A DNA stretch of 64,000 nucleotides from Phreatobacter sp. (GTDB taxonomy: Bacteria; Pseudomonadota; Alphaproteobacteria; Rhizobiales; Phreatobacteraceae), in NCBI RefSeq assembly GCF_030691135.1, contig NZ_JAUYFA010000052.1:61117-125116 (forward strand), in the 5' to 3' direction. This document shows, piece after piece, positions 63,320 to 64,000 of this stretch. Position numbers and translations under genes: made by a program. The notes beneath the pieces are model-generated. The model was not told the origin of the DNA, did no database searches, and saw only the letters and a program-made list of their open reading frames with translations. The first letter of the stretch is position 1; each line of letters begins with the position of its first letter.

Positions 63320-63839
63320 CAAATGTCGGAGCCTGAAGCCGTCCCTCCACATCCCACGCCACCACCTTCTGCTCCCCGCCCCACCGCCACAGCACGAGGT
63401 TCCGCATCCCCTCGGTCGCACCGATCGCAAAGCTAGGCACCACCACCCCGGCGGCCCCCGCCGCGACGAGCCGCTTCGACAGCGTCCAGGTGGGCGGCGT
63501 CCGCCCCTCGGCCCGGTCGAGCATCCAGGCGCAGCCGAGGGTGGACAAGTCCGTGCCGGCGGCTGTGCGGCCCGCCTCCGTCGTAAGGTCGAGGATATCG
63601 GTGCAGTCCACCTCGTAGGTCACCACCGTCAGCGGCGGGAAGCGGTGGGCGAAACCGTGGGAGACCTCCGCGAACATGCCCTCGATGCTCAGCGCCAGGT
63701 AGAGCGCCGCCATGCCCTTCGGGTTGAACCGCCCGCCATGGATCGCCGCGCCCGCGCCGGAAGTCGGCGCGAAGGCCCAGCGCGGGTCGTGGGCGCGATA
63801 GGCGAGGCCGCGGTAGCGGGTGAGGGGGAGGGCGGTCAT
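63312..63839 (-). CDS. RES-domain toxin (NAD+-degrading type)
   Basis: 175 residues. The RES residues are in place: Arg in YRAHDPRWAF, GGRFNPKG, Glu in GMFAEVSHG and Ser in VVVPSFA. Members such as MbcT and Res hydrolyse or phosphorolyse NAD+. The antitoxin, normally just upstream, is not recognisable: the upstream 160 bp contains a tandem repeat. The gene is back in GC-rich codon use, unlike the neighbour it overlaps. Confidence 0.82.
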   Translation of the reverse strand: MTALPLTRYRGLAYRAHDPRWAFAPTSGAGAAIHGGRFNPKGMAALYLALSIEGMFAEVSHGFAHRFPPLTVVTYEVDCTDILDLTTEAGRTAAGTDLSTLGCAWMLDRAEGRTPPTWTLSKRLVAAGAAGVVVPSFAIGATEGMRNLVLWRWGGEQKVVAWDVEGRLQAPTFVR

Positions 63840-63870
63840 GGCGCGGCCGGCCCTTGGTGCCGGTTGTCGG

Positions 63871-63951
63871 GCGCCGCCCTCACGGCGTCGTGCCCAAGCG
63901 CCACCCTCACCGGGTCATGCCCAAGCGCTTCCCTCACCGCGTCATGCCCGG
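63871..63951. repeat. Three 27-bp tandem repeats
   Basis: Units at 63871-63897, 63898-63924 and 63925-63951 share the pattern GCG..CCCTCAC..CGTCATGCCC with a few changes. The period is a multiple of three, so both strands read as a repeating peptide without stops, but no gene start is seen. The third unit runs into the palindrome at 63940-63959. Confidence 0.75.
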
Positions 63952-63959
63952 GCATGACG
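63940..63959. repeat. 20-bp perfect palindrome
   Basis: CGTCATGCCC followed directly by GGGCATGACG. Its half-site is nearly the same as the arm of the hairpin at 10021-10046 (GTCGTGCCCGG), so both appear to be members of one dispersed palindrome family. Confidence 0.75.
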
Positions 63960-64000
63960 GACTGAGGTTCGGGTGGCGATTGCGGAGAGGCCGTTTGCCC

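Noticed and set aside
63871..63951. CRISPR array
   Set aside because: Units are directly abutting 27-bp repeats without spacers, and no cas gene is present.
63836..64000. Open frame upstream of the RES toxin as an antitoxin gene
   Set aside because: Its translation is repeat sequence (GHDAVR-like units) with no antitoxin domain; kept only as an observation.

Overview
The window is high-GC alphaproteobacterial chromosome, most like a Hyphomicrobiales genome (Phreatobacter/Bosea-like; genus not determined). The gene families, Tat and Sec exported binding proteins, an ilv block with GC-rich codons and the TTGACA/CTATGG-type promoter all fit this. No rRNA, tRNA, CRISPR array, transposase or phage gene was seen. 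The only clearly foreign-looking DNA is an AT-rich gene near the right end (about 62.5-63.3 kb).

Layout. 0-2 kb: methionine sulfoxide repair (msrQ, msrB) and a membrane protein. 2-6.5 kb: a four-gene carbohydrate-type ABC importer on the minus strand (binding protein, two permeases, ATPase). 7-14 kb: a LysR regulator divergent from a SAF-domain dehydrogenase, a TRAP transporter (dctPQM) and an SDR. 14-33.2 kb: a lipid island, described below. 33.2-37 kb: a repeat-bearing secreted trypsin-like protease and a beta-lactamase-fold hydrolase. 37-45 kb: a peptide/opine-type ABC importer (two permeases and a binding protein, no ATPase) between two amidohydrolases, followed by a MetE-like enzyme. 45-53 kb: VOC enzyme, small lipoproteins, metallophosphoesterase, a kinase-USP fusion, Nudix, PhzF, PdxY and two SnoaL-like proteins. 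53-64 kb: DsbD-type reductase, ilvC, tetR, a MazEF-type module, pdxJ, and ilvH and ilvI separated by a VapBC-type module. The ilvI leader looks like an attenuator with a Leu-Ile-Val control peptide. The end carries an AT-rich nuclease-like gene and a RES-domain toxin.

The most notable content is the 19-kb lipid island at 14.0-33.1 kb. It carries an alpha-oxoamine synthase (serine palmitoyltransferase type), two possible ketone reductases, a private acyl carrier protein with a condensing enzyme and two hotdog proteins, a GNAT-type N-acyltransferase (bacterial ceramide synthase candidate), myo-inositol-1-phosphate synthase, a CDP-alcohol phosphotransferase with a perfect motif, a PgpA-type phosphatase, and an Aur1-like PAP2 protein. 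Together these could build inositol-phosphoceramide. Three glycosyltransferases, a NodB-type deacetylase and a flippase-like membrane protein could decorate the inositol. LptB, LptF and LptG homologues are wired into the same operons: ino1-lptB, and lptF-lptG-glycosyltransferase. My reading is that the locus makes a glycosylated inositol sphingolipid and exports it with its own LptBFG-type extractor. The enzyme assignments rest on motifs and context; the assembled pathway is inference.
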